A DNA stretch of 64,000 bases from Mya arenaria (taxonomy: Eukaryota; Mollusca; Bivalvia; Myida; Myidae), in assembly GCF_026914265.1 (NCBI RefSeq), contig NC_069133.1, forward strand, positions 12,221,937 through 12,285,936. Direction: 5' to 3'. This document shows, in pieces, positions 35,401-47,086 of the stretch. The notes below the pieces were generated by a model that saw nothing but the letters and a program-made list of their open reading frames with translations, was not told where the DNA came from and did not search any database. Every line of letters starts with the position of its first letter. Positions within the stretch are counted from its first letter, which is position 1. Position numbers and translations under genes: made by a program.

Positions 35401-37181
35401 TTAAAATTATTCAACAGCGTTTCTCCCTTCGTCAAAATAGGGCATTTTATGTTAAATTTGAATATATATTAAAATTGAGCTTTTGACGATGTTTTATCAT
35501 TGAAACAACCATTTTGTCCTCATTTAACGCGAATTTAAGTTTGTTGATCTTTGACCTTTTAAAAGATGAACAAGTTCCTTTATACTTAGGACCACTCAGC
35601 ATCCAAGAATACATTGTTATCTTGTTTTATGACAAAATATAGTCCGTGTCAATATAAAACTATTTTGCATACATAAATGAAAGAATTTACTACAAAAACA
35701 CAGCAAACTATACATAATAAATTAAAAGAAAAAACAAACATTATTGTACAAGTTTGCATTTAATTTACTTTGGACTTGCTGCTGAGTAGTTTGTAAAGTC
35801 GCTCCTGTCCAATATGTGCCGTCTTGGGTACCGGCTGTGTATCTTTGACCAGAGCAAGTCACAGCTTTTTCCCATGTTCCATTACGAATACACCCGGGTC
35901 CAACATTGCCACCAGAATGACCTTTGTCTAGTTTCGTTTAAAATTGGATATGTATGGTTATGTACAACAATAGAAACACACTTACGTTGTACACGTTATA
36001 TAAATTGTGCTCATAACTACCTGACGCTATTGTATGTATCAAGTTGATCCTTACATTAATATGGGAACCACGAGACTTAAAAATAACTGCCTTATTAACT
36101 AATCAAATACTCAGTGTGTACCTGAAGAACAGCATCTGTACAGGAAATGGCTATCACAGTTCCAAAAAAACTCCTCGCTAAGAGTCTGAGTAGACGAATT
36201 GTAGGTACGGACACCACATAGTTCAGCGGTCCGATCTGTTAATATATGAAACAATGTTGGTTGGATATCAAATACAATTCATTCAATTTCTTGAAAGGAC
36301 TTTGTAAATTTAAAAATCTGTTTGTTCTGGGTTGTTTTGTTCTTTAGTTAAATGTATTTTAAGTGCTACATGTACTTGTAATATTTTCTTGTTGATCGAA
36401 AATTGTTTTCTGACTTCCGGGCTTGCTATTATTTATTTGAAACTAAAATGTATGTTTATTGATTAAGGAGAGCGTTAAATATACAATCAAAGATCGACAG
36501 CAGAATTCAAAGTTTGTCTCGTCGAGAAATTGTCTTCCAATTAACAATTTCTTGATATTTCTCACCTCAAATAACGGAAACCATTATGCTAGGGTCAGAG
36601 CTATCTCAGTCAAGAGTGTTCGAGTATCTATATTCTTAGTGACAGTTTCTCTTAGGTTTCCAAGTTCTACCAACCAACTCCTCCAACGGAAAGCCATGCC
36701 TAATCCGACGGGGGTTGTGAGGGGTAACATTTATAATTATACCTTACTTGTATAAAGTTTAGTTCCAACAGTATAGTCAGACGTCCAGACGCGTTGTCGA
36801 CTTGACAGAAGCACATTGTAAGAGCTGTATACATCTTCACTGACCGGCGTGCCGCCTGCGTGTAGGCATGTGTTCATTGATACTCTCCAAGAAAGCTGAT
36901 CACAGTTAGAGTATATGACACTGGCTGAAAGGAGTTACATGAGTGTGAGTTAGGCAAGCGCCTACTTGTTACACAGTCTTCATAACATTCATAAACTCAT
37001 ATTCTTCCTTTTCCTGCTATCGTAATAATTATCGTTCAGTATAATAACGTAGTATTGACAACATATTAAATACAATATAGTAACGTGGCTTACCTTTTGA
37101 TAGGCTTACGCAATTGATAACGGCACAAATAATACATATCTTAAAACAATACTCCGAATATATATATTTAGGCATTTTCAT
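31458..37181 (-). CDS. Receptor A: C-type-lectin-like membrane receptor with three ITAM-like tail modules, 599 aa
   Basis: Eight exons, all GT-AG and phase-closed (1800 nt): 37094-37181, 36748-36924, 36122-36235, 35769-35921, 35097-35216, 33257-33325, 32770-32857, 31458-32448. Residues 1-29 are a signal peptide (MKMPKYIYSEYCFKICIICA…). Residues 30-217 are two short lectin-like modules; module 1 has SWRVSMNTC…GGTPVS…WTSD…NCDSHFLYRCC, module 2 has GTWEKAVTC…YWTGA…YNCGF…CSF. A ~23-residue stalk follows, then an uncharged helix at about 245-268 (MVIGVAVGVGVSVALAVVII…) stopped by RRRG. The 330-residue tail holds tyrosines at 505/515, 536/546 and 567/577 forming YNTL-x6-YNTV, YNTL-x6-YNIV and YNTL-x6-YNTV; further Y at 447, 449, 457, 473, 482, 595. 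Family assignment as C-type-lectin-like is by pattern, not by search. Signalling through SH2 kinases is inferred. Confidence 0.82.
33345..34390. repeat. 45-bp minisatellite, ~23 units, in intron 5 of receptor A
   Basis: The unit contains 'ttttctgaatcccacta[t/c]g' 'gatatactcaagtactaaga' and repeats about 23 times with a handful of point variants (tat/tac, gtt/att, caa/cga). 45 is divisible by 3, and both strands are open: plus reads FSESHYGYTQVLRAM…, minus reads LLVLEYIHSGIQKT…. It lies between exons 6 (33257-33325) and 5 (35097-35216) and does not continue the exon 6 frame, so I class it as a satellite. Confidence 0.9.
34391..35096. other. Rest of receptor A intron 5, nothing recognised
   Basis: AT-rich sequence with no supported ORF or repeat. 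Introns 4 (35217-35768), 3, 2 (36236-36747) and 1 (36925-37093) of the same gene also show no extra feature. Confidence 0.45.
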
Positions 37182-37973
37182 ATACAATTTATGAAAAAAA
37201 CACTAAATTTATGAAACACCTTTTGCGAAATACCTAATCTAAAACAAGCGAAAGAGGAAGATAAATATGAGATAAGCGACATGAAATAGTTGTGTTTGCA
37301 AGAAGCGTTTGAATCAATCTCGCTATCGGCAAATATATACATGTAGGTCATGTTTGAAATTTTACGCACGATCCTCAAAAAAATAAAATGGAAATTCAAA
37401 CCTGAAAATGCATTTTTTTCTCTTTACCACAAAAAGTCCATACTCTTAGCTTTATTTTGAAATTAAATGAGAAAGTACTTGTCCAATTGTTTTCGCGTAT
37501 TTAAAACGTTTTTCTGTATATCAGATTAACATTTACCAAAAAACCGAAAGCAATAATGACATTGCATTTTTTTCAAAATTTTATCAAACATGCCACTTTC
37601 TACATGTTTTCCGCAATGCGAAATTGATATAATGAACGACTTCCCTTTTTAATCGGATTTTTTTTTAAACCGAAAACATTATCGTTATAGTTATATTAAA
37701 ACAAAAATATATAGCAACATACTCTGGTTGCCTGAGACATAATACGAACGTATTCGAAAACACTAATCATTTACCACTGGTATGAATTTTACATGTAATC
37801 TTCAGCATGATCGGGGGCAATTTTTTTATTATCAATTATTTGATTAAACCAACTACTGTTTTACTCAAAATATTTGGAAAGTTGATTAACTGATCAATTT
37901 CGTTTTATTGTATTAAAAAGAGTTGTAATATTCAAAACATGAAGATGGTAAAGGTTTGTTTACTTTAAAATTT

Positions 37974-38110
37974 TCACAATAAGTGGATATGATCATAGCA
38001 GTCTTTGTTAGCCCATATATTGCGGTTGATATCTACAATGTTTTCTCCTACACTATGTACTTGCGCTAATTTTGATACTGGCTTCTTGGTTATCGCTGAT
38101 AAGGTGTTCT
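37974..38110 (-). pseudogene. Relic of a receptor-family tail exon (3' end)
   Basis: On the minus strand the last residues read '…NRNIWANKDCYDHIHLL', clearly matching the C-termini of A (DDCYDHLH) and C (EDCYDHFH). The preceding 'ENIVDI' corresponds to the positions of the last YNTV module, but the Tyr codons are gone. The right part loses similarity by about 38110. It abuts the NUP107 pseudogene and marks the end of another deleted receptor copy. Confidence 0.65.
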
Positions 38111-38423
38111 GAAATATTTCTCTGTTTTGGCTAATAGTATTTTGGTCAGACTTATTCATAAATAACAGTAGTAAGTACATTGAAAGGAATATAAATGAAA
38201 ATTGTCAGCTGTTAGAACCCCTGATTATCGAATGATACCTGTTTGAATATTAGTTCAATGGTTAATGCGTTTTGGTACCATACATTGAGAGAGTCTGTTT
38301 TAATTGCGATAAAAGGGGGAACTTGAGTTCACGTTTTATACATTCAATACAGTTGTCATGCGTTCTATATTGGAAAGAGCACCATGCAGACCGCTCTTCC
38401 GACATGTTTTAAAGTACGATGGA

Positions 38424-38532
38424 GCACACACATACACACACACACACACGCACGCACGCACGCACACAAGCACACACGCACACACGCGCACACACACGCA
38501 CACACACGCACACACACACACACACACATACA
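38424..38532. repeat. (CA)n/(GCAC)n microsatellite inside the NUP107 pseudogene exon 23
   Basis: Imperfect cacaca/cgcacg tract that begins exactly where the parent exon reads 'gaacacatatacaatg', so the seed was probably the coding 'cacatatac'. Confidence 0.9.
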
Positions 38533-39129
38533 CATTTGTATGAGATCACATGTTAAATGGCTCATTGTAGGCCTTGTGGTACATGTAAAGTTATTGCTCT
38601 AATTGCTAATGAAATATTTGTAGATTTAAATAATACAGGCATTTAGTTATAACCTATATATCTGGCCAAAAAATCGCCTCTCGGCTTCCAATAAGAACCA
38701 CGCTTAATCGTTGCAGTTTAACAACTGAACAGACATGTCATTATAAGTTGGTTACCTGCCTGCAGGAAACCAAACTATAATTAAAGTTTGTTAGAACATT
38801 AATTATTGTATCAAATCTTACAGAGTAAGAAATACCAATAATTGCGAACCATATGAAAAAAAAATTAATATTCCTCAAAGCTGCATTTAAGTGTATTTAT
38901 ATATTAAGTAATTTGGTATATAGATTTAAAAACGAAATAAAAAAGATATATTTAGTAATAATGACATTTCACAATATTAAGAAGAAGGGGGATGAAGACA
39001 TGTCTGATGACTAAGCCATAGACCAAGCCACAGACTCCCAGCGTGTGGAGCAGATGCGGTGCCTTAGAGGTATCATGTTGTCTGGCCTTACCGTCCTGCT
39101 CCACTCCATGCTTTACTCAGGTAAACAGT

Positions 39130-39610
39130 AACATGAGTACGTACGCCTCGCTGACATTGAAGACTCCGAACAATATGCCCTGTATAGGGCAACTTTTTCA
39201 CAAAGAGCAAGAATGGTGAACTCATTGCTGACATTGTGACCTACTAACACTATGCCCTGTATAAGGCAACTATTTTACAAACCTCAAGAAATGTGTACGC
39301 ATGTAAGCTGACTTTGTAGCTTCCGATTGACTTGCCCTGTATAAGGCAACTTTTTTACAAAGGGTTAGGAATGTGAGCGCCTCGCTGACATTGTAGCTCG
39401 TAGCCTCCGAATAAAACGTATAAGCAAATTAATTTTACACCGAGCTAGGAATATGTTCGCCTCCGTAAAATTGTAGCTTGTGAACCATACTCCCTACATA
39501 AGGTTATAATTTCATTTGGAATGAGTAAGCCTCTCTTAAATTGTAGCTTTGGAACCATATATAAAATTATTATTTCACCCAGGGCTAGGAACGTTTACGC
39601 CATGAAGCCA
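39130..39610 (+). repeat. Expanded array of exon-24-tail units in the NUP107 pseudogene
   Basis: Six to seven degenerate ~75-80-bp units with 'gcctcgctgacattg…ccctgtataaggcaactttt' 'ttacaaa' follow the pseudo-exon 24. These are the same unit as the three at 27437-27668 in the live gene, so the exon-tail duplication predates the segmental duplication and then grew further here. Confidence 0.8.
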
Positions 39611-39689
39611 TTACGATCACATATACGTTCAGTACTAGAAATATTATCATGCAGGCACTGTAGCCTCGGAGTACTTATTAGCCCCTAGA

Positions 39690-39790
39690 TATCCACTTTT
39701 CATCACAAGTGCTTGTGGATTCGATCCCCGCTATGGTAACCTTTTATGGATTCCAATGTGGACACCAGTACTTGTTTCTACTCTAGATCA
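39690..39790 (+). mobile_element. tRNA-like SINE fragment
   Basis: 'gcttgtggattcgatccccg' is a good pol III B box (GGATTCGATCCCC). It is followed by 'tggacaccagtacttgtttc', also found at 12009-12030. Confidence 0.5.
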
Positions 39791-39794
39791 GATA

Positions 39795-40375
39795 AGATAA
39801 ATAAATTTATTTTGATTAAAGCGTATACAGCTTATCATCATATACACATATCGGTTATTCATAAATACACAAATAATGAAAAATAACTCAAGTTATAGCA
39901 CTAATTATCTTCCTTATGCTTAACTGTCACAAACTTCACTAGAGGAGGAAATGTATTACAAAATATATACTACTGTACAATATTGATAATAGTGTCTCTT
40001 TGTTTAGAGGCTTTAATAATATACAATGCTAGTTTATGCAACTGGTGTTTATTTCTGACATTTAGAAGTTTAATAAATTTAAACATGCTAGGCCTATTTA
40101 TATAATAAGAAGAAATATATTCCCTCCTTAGGTCACTATATACATTGCATACAATCATAAAATGATATTCATCCTCTACCTAATTTAAATTACAAAGTTC
40201 ACATTTTCTATTTTGCCTCGCTACACCTGAATATCTACCTATCTCAATGTTTAAATTATGAGAGGATAATCTTATTTTCGAGATAGCTTGCGTGTGTTTA
40301 AAGTTATCTAATATGATCAAATAATCACTCATTTCAATACTCGACCTCAGTTCACGAAATAGTGTTAAGCCAGTT
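39795..40375 (-). mobile_element. Non-LTR retrotransposon 3' end (C-terminal ORF2 fragment), degenerate
   Basis: On the minus strand: 'KIRLSSHNLNIEIGRYSG', then 'RKCELCNLN', a stop codon, 'VEDEYHFMIVCNVYSDLRRE' and 'YINRPSMFKFIKLLN'. The C-x2-C…H-x-C arrangement after the reverse transcriptase is typical of the C-terminus of several animal non-LTR element ORF2 proteins. Only this tip is present, inserted in the pseudogene's intron 24. Confidence 0.7.
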
Positions 40376-40849
40376 GACGTTCTAACGGTTCAAGGAACGT
40401 ACTAGATTGATTCATGAAGCATTCATCTGTCATAGAATTATGTTTAGAATTAGCCCTAGAGCATAACAAGCCTTATATGGACGGAACAGTATGAAAAGTA
40501 ATTACTCTTGTTTCACATTAACTATTTATCTCCTCTACATATTTCTCGTGTTTGCAGTTGTTCCCGAAAGCGGAATTACAGCGGCTATTACAGCTGGTGG
40601 GGCCTCATCCCTAAAGCTGCTGGACCAAGGTCGGGGGCCGCTGACACTTGCAACTTGTTACAGCAAAAACAGGTTGGCCACTGTTTATAAGACTCTGCTC
40701 GAAACTGTTTACAAAACTAAATAAAGTGTAAAATGAGTATTAAAGGTCTAACTTCAGGACAATTGGTCGAGTTTCCAAGGGTTTAGGACAGAACATGCTC
40801 TTTAATTATACGCCTTCAAACATTTTTGTTTTGTTTTTAAAAGTTAAGT

Positions 40850-42960
40850 TGCATGATTTTTATGATTTATTTGATGTTGGTCCTGCTTTTCGAATTTGCT
40901 AGTGGCCTTATCGTTAAATGTCAAAACTATGCGTCTATAGTGTTTATTTGGTCTCGATGTTTTGTAGGGGAGGTGGAATCCTACCCATATTATCTAAAAA
41001 AGGGAGTCCATTTGAAAACAACAAGAATAATAAAACTATTTGTTTCTGATTGTAGTGAATAATACAATATTTATGTCCTGCTGAATCACTTGTAGTATGT
41101 TTTATGGTTACTTCTCTTTTGAAACCACACCATCTTAAAATCAAGGTCGAAATCAAGGTCGCATTACCAGATTAGAATTGAGCCTTTCATTTAATATTGG
41201 CTACATATAATCTTCACACATTGAACGTTTTTAGTAAAACAGTTCACATCTTTAACTCATGTTTGAGACATGTAACTTCGTCGAATCATTGGCATGGTCA
41301 TACATCTAGCTATAGAAAATGAAAATGTGCTGTCTAAAAGTTGACTATGTGTTGCCTTACTTTTTTACTTGAAATAGTCAAAACGACCATTTAATTAGCT
41401 TTACGCTTGTATCTTACATTGTAGTTTGTCGGTAATTGTATTTGGACGGCAAGGGCAGGCGATAATAAACGGTAACAGGTGACAACGTACACAGCAGTTG
41501 TACGAAAATGTACTAGTTGGCTACTTGTGCGCGGATACTTTAATGGGGTAGTTTTAAACATTTTGAACTTCTAACATGTCCCGACAATATCGAATCGTAC
41601 GAAATATAGCGAGATGTCTTTGACATCCGCTTTACAAAAGGTGACTTTTCAACTCGCCATAACGACTAGAAGTCGTGACAGTGTGGCAAGGTAAACTATT
41701 GGTTGCACACCTACATATCTTAATAGTTTTGATATGATGTGATGTGAATATATATATGTATATTTGTGGATGGTTTGAATAAACATACCTAGTTTTTATA
41801 TAGTATATAATATATATAATATTATTATGCACTATGCTGTTTGTCGAGTTTTGTGCCGTTGTTCCATGTTTCTTGTGATATTTTGTTTTTGTGTTCTATG
41901 TCTTTGGCCGATCAACACACAAAATGTGTTTGCACATTCATTTACCTTATTTTGCGCATAAGGTTATACACTACTATTTCATTCTCATACATTTAAATGC
42001 AAACACGCAACACTTAGATAGGAAAATGCTACTTCTAGCGTTTCACGTACATGGCAATCAAACATTTCCTTAAAATTCAGTTCAAATCCAACGCATTTTA
42101 ATAATAAAAAAGTTTGTCGCGTTTCTCAGACACTTCACTCAGACTGAAATAAAATATCAATCTGAAGTAGCATTCCAAATCTTAAAGATAGAGAAGGCAT
42201 CCTGGACCACATGCAGAAATTAACGTTTAGTTATAACATTCCTATAAGTGAACCAGTCCCTGCATTTTTTATGAACAACATTTTTAATTAGTCCTACATA
42301 CATACATACACCCAAAATAGCTCAATATGATGGTCTGTGTCGGTTTTTCCAGTTTCACTGTATATCATCCAAACACCTGTGCGTCTGCAAATGTAAGGTG
42401 TTTTGGCCCAAATTGCAATGCTTTGAGGTTTTCAACTGAACTGGACACACAATGGCATTTTTAGCATGAATTGGTGGAATTCTACAAAGTTCTACACACT
42501 TTAAGTTATCGCAGACATTTTTTTACCCAATTTGGACATTTTGCATGCTCGTAAGAATGCAGACAACTCAATGTTTTTTTAAAAAATATGTGAAAGTGAT
42601 AAAACCCAGAAAATGGCCGATTGTTTTCAGCCAGACAAGATTAAAACATTTATTAGTAATACTTTGCCAGAAATAATGAATGGGAATACATTTCATGCCA
42701 AATATGACACTTTTTAAACAAAACAATTTGTACCCTTTTAGGAGTTAATGCCCTGACAATGCATCAGAACCGTAACGGCTTAAACAAACATGGGATATAA
42801 TTGACCGAATGATATGATGAGCGCTTGATACCAAAAATTGGATTTCCAATCCAACTAGCTACTTCCAGAATCAGACACAATTCTTGCTGTTTTGTTTTGT
42901 TAAAAGTAATTTTCAATTCTTACAATCAACCAACTCATGATTTACTCAAAATTGTTGGAA
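40850..42960. repeat. Duplicated flank (unit 2), homologous to 28100-31140
   Basis: No gene. Recognisable matches include 'aatgtcaaaactatg' with 28140, 'caccatct[g/t]aaa' with 28367, 'gtcggtaattgtatttggac' 'ggcaagggcaggcg' (41427) with 30458, and 'ataattgaccgaatgatatg' 'atgagcgcttg' (42800) with 31035. Confidence 0.65.
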
Positions 42961-43780
42961 ATCAAACTTCTGAATGAAACACTTAGTCGTTGAACAAATG
43001 ATAAACATTATAATTTTATTAAGAAAGGTATCGTATGAATGAAACATATAAAGAAAGTAGGTTTGTTTACTTAAAACAGTCAAACAGGCCTCAGTATTGT
43101 AATTGAAATTTAATATTTCCCTAAGCTGTTTTTTTTGTGCCCTACAGAATTAAATCATCTGTCAGTCATTAATCCACAATTTTATCACAATTGCAAAAGC
43201 ATCGTTTAGCATAAATAACATAACTCTCAAAAAGAAATTGCTCTTAGAAAACTTTGAAATTCAAATTCTACGAACAAGTTTGTTTTTCATCACAACTTAA
43301 AACGTTTGGCAGGAATTGGATAAGGCTTGGAACATAAATATATCACTTTGCAAACTTGTAATTCAAGAATCATAACTTGACTGGAACTACAAGCTGTCCA
43401 CTCTTACAGTTAAAGTGTCATACAAAACGAGAAGGCAGTAATTTGCATAAAAATCACTGTACTGTTATGGTGTCATACAATCGCTGGAAAAAAGCTGTCT
43501 ACTGTTATAGTGCCAAACAATCGCAGGAAATACAAGCTGTCTGCTGTTATAGTGCCAAACAATATCTCAATGCCTGTGATTTTCATATTCTTCCTTTTCT
43601 TGCTATCGTAACATTTAACTGTTATGCCTTTAAGATACTACCGTAGTATTGACAACAGATTAAATTCAATTAAGTAACTTGACTTACCCTACGCGATATA
43701 TAACGCCAAAAGTAATACATATTTTAAAACAATACTCCCAATTTTTATACATAGGCATTTTCATGTACAATTTATGAAAT
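42960..43780 (-). pseudogene. Ghost receptor gene: 3' flank, tail tip and signal-peptide exon fused by a large deletion
   Basis: At 43020-43110 the sequence 'aggtatcgtatgaatgaaac' '…gtaggtttgtttacttaaaa' 'c…ggcctcagtattg' equals the 3' border of gene B (46780-46885). At 43685-43775 the minus strand reads MKMPMYKNWEYCFKICITFG…, matching exon 1 of receptor A, including the donor region (ggtaag). Everything between (about 5 kb in gene A) has been reduced to some 600 bases with no recognisable exon. Confidence 0.7.
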
Positions 43781-46700
43781 AAAAAAATGTTTTTGAACAC
43801 CTATCGCATAAAATATAATTTAAAAACAAGCGAAAGAGGAAGACAAATAAAACAGAAGCGATATAAATTAGTTGCGTTTGTAAAAAACATGTGATATGAT
43901 GTCGTTATCGGCGGTCATGTACATGTAGGTCATTTTTGAATTATAACTCACGACCCTCAAAAAATAAAATGGACAATTCAAATCAGAAAATGCAAATTAT
44001 ATTTTCTATATCACAATAATTCCATAATCTTAACAGTATTTTTTATTAAATTAAATGAGAATGTGCGTGTCCAAATGTTATCGCTGATTTAATACGTTTT
44101 TCTGTATACTAGTTTATCACTTATCAAAAATCGAAAGCAATAATGGCATTATTTTTGAATTTCTATTCTATTTAAGAATCGAAAGATGTATTCCGTCATT
44201 CAAAATTGATATTATGAACAAAAAATATATTTTTCATCCGAATTGTTAATTGTTTAAAACAGAAACATTATCGTTATAATGATATTTTAACATCTATATA
44301 AAGCAACATACTTTGGTTGCCTGAGATGTTATTGTATTACAAAGAAGCTATTTCGGTTCATTTACTGTAAAAAGAACATAATGTTTTACCACTGGCATGG
44401 GTTTTAAATGTAGGCTCCAACGGGATCGGGGGCAATTTCTGATGTTTAATTATCAATTATTCGATGCACCCAACTAGTTTTACTCCAAATATTTGGAAAG
44501 TTGACTAACTGAGCGATTTCGCACACCATTACCATATAACTATGTACACAAGACATAATAATTTTATTAAAAAGTTTGACAATAGTTGAAAAATGGAAAT
44601 ATAAGTATTGTTTTTTTTAACTATAAAAATCACAATCAATGAAGACTATGTGTCTTTTACGTTTATTTTGTCTGAATGTATGTTTGGCAGGCGACGTGGT
44701 ATTCAACCCATTTTTAAAATAAAAATCAAGTCCATTTGTAAACAGCAAGAACAATAACACTTTTAAAAAGTATTTTGTTCCGCTGAATCACCTGTAGAAT
44801 GTTTTATGGTTTCTACTCGTTGAAACCACAGAATCTTTTTTGAACACAAGGTTAATATTGAGCATTTCATTTTGTATTGGCTACATATTTCTACACACAT
44901 AACACAGTTTTGGTGGCACTTTTCACGTCTTTAACTCATGAATACAACATGTAACTTCGACGAATCATTGTCAAGGTCACACTTCTCGCTAAAGGGTCTA
45001 GCATGCTTTTTTGTCCGTCCAGTATCACATATATCTATTCTGTAATATGCCTCTTATGACCATAGATCAAATGTTATAATTGTAAAGGCGATATGCAGAA
45101 CCCATGATAGCAGCCTGGCAAATCAATGTCAAGGGAGCAAAACTTGTTCATGGGGTTAAGCCTTTAATTCATGTCAACTTTATAACAGCATATATCCTAC
45201 ATTCATAGAGTTATATTAATTTCTCGTTGGTTGCATGTTATTCTCAGGTGAGTTTACAGCGTATGTTTTCTTATTTGGTATTTACCTCACATCGCACGAA
45301 TTATGCTAGGTGTAAAACTTCCACTTAATTTGTCAGCAGGCTTTGAGGGCCCACTTTTAAGAAAAAGAAATGTATTAAACAATTATCAATTAAGAATAAG
45401 ACTGATAGATATTTTCCTTTATCGAACTTGATGACTGCAAGGCCAATAACTTCAAAGCGAATAATGCAGTCTTGCTTGCCTTTAATTATTGCTATTAAGT
45501 TTGGTAAATAGTCGATAAGGAATGATTGAACAAGGAAGTAAACAAGTTGTTTTAATTTGAATCAAGTAAGACATTGCACATATTTTACATTTTAACATAT
45601 TTGATATGGATTTGATACGAACTGCTTAATTTAGAGAGCGGAAAATGGTGAATTTAGTCAAGTTTAGACAATGCTTTGGCAAGAACTCTGGTGGGCTTTA
45701 GTATCGCAAATCGAAGTTAGTGATCACAACGTTTATGTGAATTTGAAACAAAGCCGTAGCCTCTTAAATAAGCATTGATGGGAAACCGAAGAGAACATAT
45801 TTGTAGATAATTGCGCAGAAAATGTTAATGTGTTGACTAAAAGTTGACTATGTGTTGCCTTACTTTTTCTACTTGAAATAGTCAAAGTGACCATTAAATT
45901 AGCTCTACACTACAACATACTTGCGAGATAAAGCAATGTTCATATATCCTAGTACATTTGTACATATAGGTTTCATATATATCATATATCATTTCCACAA
46001 CCATTGTCACCACATTTGCAAATAAACAGAACAATAAGAAATGCCCGAGTAGGAGAGGATAAAATGAATTCTGTCAAATTTTGACAAATCAAGAGCCATC
46101 AGTGATAAAATGTCATCTTGTTGTTGATTGATATTGTTCTAAGTACTGTGGCGTTAAATATTCTTTCCCGGTGTAGTAAAGACTAGAGTAAGGAACTTAG
46201 TAAATCAAGGGCATCAACTTTCGAGTTCATAATAGGGTCTTTCTGTTGATCGACCTTAATTGAGCTATTTTGCACAATCGCTTGACGTTGATGTGGCTTC
46301 TCATATATGGGTGATGTCAGGTGATAGTATAGAACTCGAAATTTGCTTATAAGAAGACTCGGACATAGGTATTCGTAGTAAATACTCGAAGAAGTGTAAA
46401 AGGGAGTACGGCATTACTCGTCATGCGATATCGCAACTCATTCTGTATTTGCGGCCTTGCATCTTATATTGTAATTTGTCGGCAATTGTATTTAGACGGC
46501 AAGGACAGACAAAATATACGACAACATTAACAGCATTTGTACGATAATGTACAAGCTGGTTACTTGTGCGCGAATATTTTTGAAAGGGATAATTTTTCCA
46601 ATCAAATTAGCTATTTCCGGAATCAGAAACAATTCTTGCTGTTTTGTTTTATTAAAAGTAATTTTCAATTCTTACATTTAACCAACTCATGATTTACTTA

Positions 46701-46840
46701 AAATTGTTGGAAATCAAACTTCTGAATGAAACACTTAATCGTTGAACAAATGAATAACATTATACTTTCATTAGGAAAGGTATCGTATACATGAAACATA
46801 AAAAGAAAGTAGGTTTGTTTACTTAAAACAGGCAAATTCA
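43780..46840. repeat. Duplicated 5' and NUP107-type flanks (unit 2/3 junction)
   Basis: 43780-44600 matches the upstream flank of receptor A (37190-37960), for example 'atgtacatgtaggtcat' and 'gatcgggggcaattt'. From 44640 it switches to NUP107 downstream flank ('ggcaggcgacgtggtattca' 'accca', then 'gtcggcaattgtatttagac' 'ggcaaggacag' at 46476). The unit junction therefore lies near 44640. No gene is supported. Confidence 0.65.
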
Positions 46841-47086
46841 ATAGAAATGGTCATAGCAATCTTCTGATTTGTTGGCCTCAGTATTGGATTGGAAATCCAG
46901 AGTGTAATTCTATCCTGGTCTTAGTCGAAAATGTTATAAGTGTAATTATGATGATAAATTGCGTGGGCGCTGGTTTCTTTATAGCGTATAATGTCATCCA
47001 AACGCTAAGTTGCTTTGGGAATGTTATCATTGTGCAAGGTGACGTAGTTGTAGTCTTTTTTCCTGTTTGAAAGTATACTGTAATAG
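46840..47086 (-). pseudogene. Decayed ITAM-like array of receptor B
   Basis: Aligns with the 3' part of the tail exons of A and C, including 'atggtcatagcaatcttctg' 'atttgttggcctcagtattg', but is out of frame with the upstream exon and has several stops. Confidence 0.7.

Larger units (their letters stand above)
38250..40735 (+). pseudogene. NUP107P: Unprocessed NUP107 3'-end pseudogene (exons 23-25 plus introns)
   Basis: The copy starts in sequence matching intron 22 (38255) and keeps introns, so it arose by DNA duplication, not retroposition. Exon 23 remnant (38413) has its acceptor ag changed to aa and is overrun by a (CA)n tract. Exon 24 remnant, 38982-39188, has in-frame stops at 39012 (TAA) and 39129 (TAA) and a GC in place of the GT donor. 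Exon 25 remnant from 40558 (after tttgcag) has a 1-base deletion near 'gtggggcctcatccctaaag'. The 3' UTR and AATAAA (about 40721) are recognisable. Confidence 0.9.

Noticed and set aside
38336..38602. Cys/Val- or His/Thr-rich ORFs
   Set aside because: Translation of the (CA)n/(CGCA)n microsatellite within the NUP107 pseudogene.
8640..39790. Functional tRNA genes at the B-box-like sites
   Set aside because: Only A/B-box-like words are found; no cloverleaf with paired acceptor stem could be drawn, so they are called SINE fragments.
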